Under the pieces are notes generated by a model. It was not told the origin of the DNA. It did no database searches and was given only the letters and a program-made list of their open reading frames with translations. 64,000 nt of DNA from Malurus cyaneus samueli (Eukaryota > Chordata > Aves > Passeriformes > Maluridae). The stretch spans positions 46,214,840 to 46,278,839 of the forward strand of contig CM019218.1 in assembly GCA_009741485.1 (NCBI GenBank), in the 5' to 3' direction. Position numbers and translations under genes: made by a program. Shown here one piece after another: positions 61,101 through 64,000 of this stretch. Within the stretch, counting starts at the first letter, position 1. Every line of letters starts with the position of its first letter.

Positions 61101-62895
61101 CCATCACTGGTGTGACTTTGGGTAGGCCCCATGTTTAATGTTTTATCCTATGGTTGCATAGTGCTTTATGTACTTACTTGTAGTATTCTTTAAAGAGTTT
61201 CTGAATAGAGTTTAACATTGGTAGAGGCAGCTTCTTGATTTGCAGTGACTGAATTTTGTGTTGAGTGCCAACGAGCAGCTGGTTAACCTTTGTCAGAGGT
61301 GTTTGCCTTTCCCTGGGTATGTTCCCTTTCTGTTTCCTTGTGATTTTTGGTATTGTTTTTGTGCAATTGCTTAGAGATTGTGTTTACTTGATACAGCTGC
61401 ACAGGTTAGTTAGCAGGTCTTGTGAGGCTGAATCCACAATCCCAGAAGTATTTTTATGTGATAGAACTTGTCTGAGCTGTTACAATAGGAGAACCTTTTT
61501 AAATGGAAGGTGTTATGCATGCTCCTGCAGCTCATTGCGTTTTGTGGCTTTACAGCATCCTGCTCTAATTGTCTCCTGTGGTATGGCTAATCCCCGCTTA
61601 CACAGAATTTGTCCTTTTGGCTGATCAGTGTTCATGCAACCAGTATTTTCGCTGAAATAATTAGGTTTAAATGCAATTCAAGTGGCAATTATAGGTTATA
61701 TCTCTTCCAAGTTTATGCTGTACTGCTGAAACAAGTTAATTTGAAGGGAAAAAAGTGCTGAAATAAAAAGACCTGACAGTATGTGGTTCCCTAAGATACG
61801 ACCCCTTTTCTGAGAGTTTAATTTAACAATATTGTCTGATACGCTCTAATGACATTAGCTGACTACTTTGGCTAATAATAAATAACCCACATAATAGTTA
61901 AGTAGTTAATCACTACTTCCATTATGAATAAATTCTGATGATTTTCAGAGAAAATATAGTGCAGTGTGCTTTGTTCCTGGACTTGTGGTTGGATTAAAGG
62001 TTTCAGTAAGCATTGTAAAAACTTTGTATGAAAAATGTAACTCTTCATGTAACTTAGTGCAGGGAGTATCTGGAGGAGCTTCACGAGTCCTTCAGGCTAG
62101 TGGTGGCTGTTAGACTATGGACAACTGACTTCCACTGGTTATTCCAATTTTTCTCTGCTTTTTGCTCACCCCAGCATCTGTATGGATGTACTGCGGATTG
62201 GATCAGAAAACAGATAGGGATTTAAAACTTGCTGCAGTTCTGTGTTTGTCATTTTTGTTTTGTTGCTTTTTAAGTTTATTAGATTTTGCTGTTTGAAACT
62301 GCAGCTTTCCTTTTTTAGCAGCTACTTTAAAGATTGTAGTTTACAGTCTTGGGAGGTGGTGGGAGTGTTTGGCATAAGGGATTAAAACTGCAGTAAATTG
62401 ATTCCATGAGATTAGTTCTAAGTTTCGTGTTCTGAATGTCACTTCTTTCCAGTGTGCAACTTGTATTTTTCTGCTTTGTAGGAAAAGATAACCATGGGCA
62501 CCAGTGATATGTAGTGGTTCTTTCTGAAGCTGCATTGAAGTTTAAATTGCACAACGGGAGGAAAAATACATTTTTCTTTGCTCTCTGGTTCAGCTGAATG
62601 TAGCCAAATCCTAATGCAACAGGTCACTGCTGAGGGCTCAGGAACTGCTTGCAACTTAATCCTAACTGATAATGATGCTGGCAAATAAATGACCTGTCAA
62701 GGAGTCACTGCTGCAGTGAATCGTTATTTTCCAAGTTAGTAGTGATATAAGTTAGTAGTTTTCTGCATATATAAAATAGACATAAAACTAATAGTAAACC
62801 TCAGAGTAGTGAAAATCTGTCACCTCCATGTGACTTTGCTGGCTTTAGGAATATGTTTGCAGCTATTTAAATACTGTATTATCTTTGAGTTGCAG

Positions 62896-62996
62896 AAAGA
62901 CAATGGGACCACTGGCACACTGACAGAAAATGTGCTTCTCCAAGCAATTGAAGGGCAGAATCAAGAACTGTCAGCTTTTTCTGAAGCAGTTACGAA
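62896..62996 (+). CDS. PIK3C2A: PI3-kinase C2 alpha, second coding exon
   Basis: A 101-bp exon after acceptor tttgagttgcag, ending ACGAA then GTAAGA. It joins in phase 0 to the preceding exon after TSQ. It reads KDNGTTGTLTENVLLQ, then AIEGQNQELSAFSEAVT, and ends in phase 2. The position and the QNxExxAFxxxxTK pattern match the human segment following the N-terminal exon. The protein continues outside the window. Confidence 0.9.
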
Positions 62997-64000
62997 GTAA
63001 GAAATGTCTGAATATGAATTAACTTTCGCAAGAGAAAAAAAATGCTAAATGATTCATTTTCAGTGAGCTTGACAATAACAGTCCTACATTTTTTTTTGCT
63101 TGAAGAGGCAGATTTCAGTATATATCCTTTTTCCTTATCCCAGTTTTTCCTGGTTTTATCCTGTTTTTGGGTTGTTTTTTTTTTCAAGAATGCAACTGAC
63201 TCGTTAAGATGTTCAGTACTAAGATGATTGTATTACCTTATCTCCTCTTTATTATTTTGTGACTTTCACAAGTATTGTTTTTATAATAGCTTTTTTTCCC
63301 CTCAAACTGTTTTTCTGTATCATCTTTTGTTGTTTAATACAATTTCTTTTGAAAGAATTTAAAGTTTTCTAAGCTGATGCACCTCACAAAAACTTGTCGC
63401 TCAATGGCTTTCCAACCCTTACATGCTTTCATTTTTGTTGCTTCTACAAGTGGAATTCTGTAACATGAAACCTTTAAACTTGTCCCTTCCTTGATCAGAT
63501 AGGGAAGTTCCTTAAGGGTCATGTGTTTTTCTTTCTTGCTGCCACAATTTAATGAAAGATTGTTTTTCTGTTTTCTTCTTAGAGAAGACAAATTACTCTT
63601 GTCTTTTTTCCTTTTTTCCTTTCAACATCAAAATCCAAAAAATAATGGAAGAAATAGAGATCTTTGAATCTCAATTATATCATCTGTTTTTTTTTTAAAC
63701 AGGAATTTTTATAAAATGAGAAACTCCACAAAAACAATGAAAATTCATATATGTGTGAAACTTACTGATGAACAACATTAATACAAAACTGACATAGAAT
63801 AGGCTTCTTGCAACACTTTCTGGTTAAATCTAATTGCTACCCTTTCTTTCAAGACCCAATGTTTAAAATACTGATGGACTTTAGACAACTCTTTCTAGAG
63901 GTTTTGGGGAATTTTCCATTCTTGCAATGAGAATGGAATCAAGAGGATGAAATAAATGATCCTTATAGAGGAGTTCTGTTCTTAATTGCCTATAATATTA
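62997..64000 (+). other. PIK3C2A: Start of PIK3C2A intron 3
   Basis: T-rich intronic sequence to the window edge. No exon is recognised. The next exon, leading into the Ras-binding domain, is expected to the right. Confidence 0.65.

Larger units (their letters stand above)
57179..62895 (+). other. PIK3C2A: PIK3C2A intron 2
   Basis: About 5.7 kb, T-rich on the plus strand, with a small tandem repeat at 57903-57935 and an A-rich run at 58040-58103. No exon with a recognisable PIK3C2A sequence lies between the two coding exons. Minus-strand open frames such as 57478-57792 lack matching splice context. Confidence 0.7.

Noticed and set aside
61265..61624. 119-codon plus-strand cysteine-rich frame in PIK3C2A intron 2
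   Set aside because: No conserved spacing of cysteines, no flanking splice sites, and it is not part of PIK3C2A.
1..64000. CRISPR arrays, operons, ribosome binding sites, prophage or tRNA/rRNA genes
   Set aside because: The window is vertebrate nuclear DNA; no direct-repeat/spacer arrays, bacterial-type operons or tRNA-like A/B boxes with a clover-leaf were seen.

Overview
The window is avian nuclear DNA, most likely from a songbird. The dispersed repeats are CR1 retroposons in both orientations. There are also one clear and one probable ERVL-type solo LTR, a type common in passerines; the species is not determinable from the sequence. One 10-base N run marks an assembly gap.

Two vertebrate genes were recognised, arranged head to head. 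NUCB2 (nucleobindin-2, precursor of nesfatin-1) is on the minus strand, with coding exons from 15592 down to 2057. Its CpG-island promoter and probable 5' UTR exon lie about 10 kb further right (about 25.35-26.44 kb). PIK3C2A (class II PI3-kinase C2 alpha) is on the plus strand. It has a CpG-island promoter with a non-coding first exon near 44.2-45.3 kb, a large first coding exon at 56004-57178 and a second coding exon at 62896-62996; the rest of the gene lies beyond the right edge. The same divergent pairing is known for human chromosome 11p15, so synteny supports both calls. NUCB2 acts in secretory-pathway and Golgi calcium binding and as a prohormone. PIK3C2A makes 3-phosphoinositides on clathrin-coated and endosomal membranes. 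Nothing in the sequence shows that the two are functionally linked.

Layout: 1-2.06 kb, 3' flank and UTR of NUCB2; 2.06-15.6 kb, twelve NUCB2 coding exons; 15.6-25.8 kb, NUCB2 first intron with a 3' CR1 end next to the island; 25.35-26.44 kb, NUCB2 CpG island with a six-copy 20-bp minisatellite; 26.4-44.2 kb, intergenic, with CR1 remnants, two LTRs, a CCCTT microsatellite and a candidate small membrane-protein gene; 44.2-45.3 kb, PIK3C2A island; 45.3-64 kb, PIK3C2A introns and two coding exons. A candidate unrecognised minus-strand gene lies in PIK3C2A intron 1.

Most notable observations: an extra, phase-matched NUCB2 terminal exon that adds a proline-rich tail; splice-flanked open frames that may be undescribed genes (28.5-32.4 kb plus strand; 52.4-53.9 kb minus strand); and a GC-rich minisatellite at the NUCB2 promoter. 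All exon calls were made by eye from splice consensus, reading-frame phase and remembered family sequence. No search was run.
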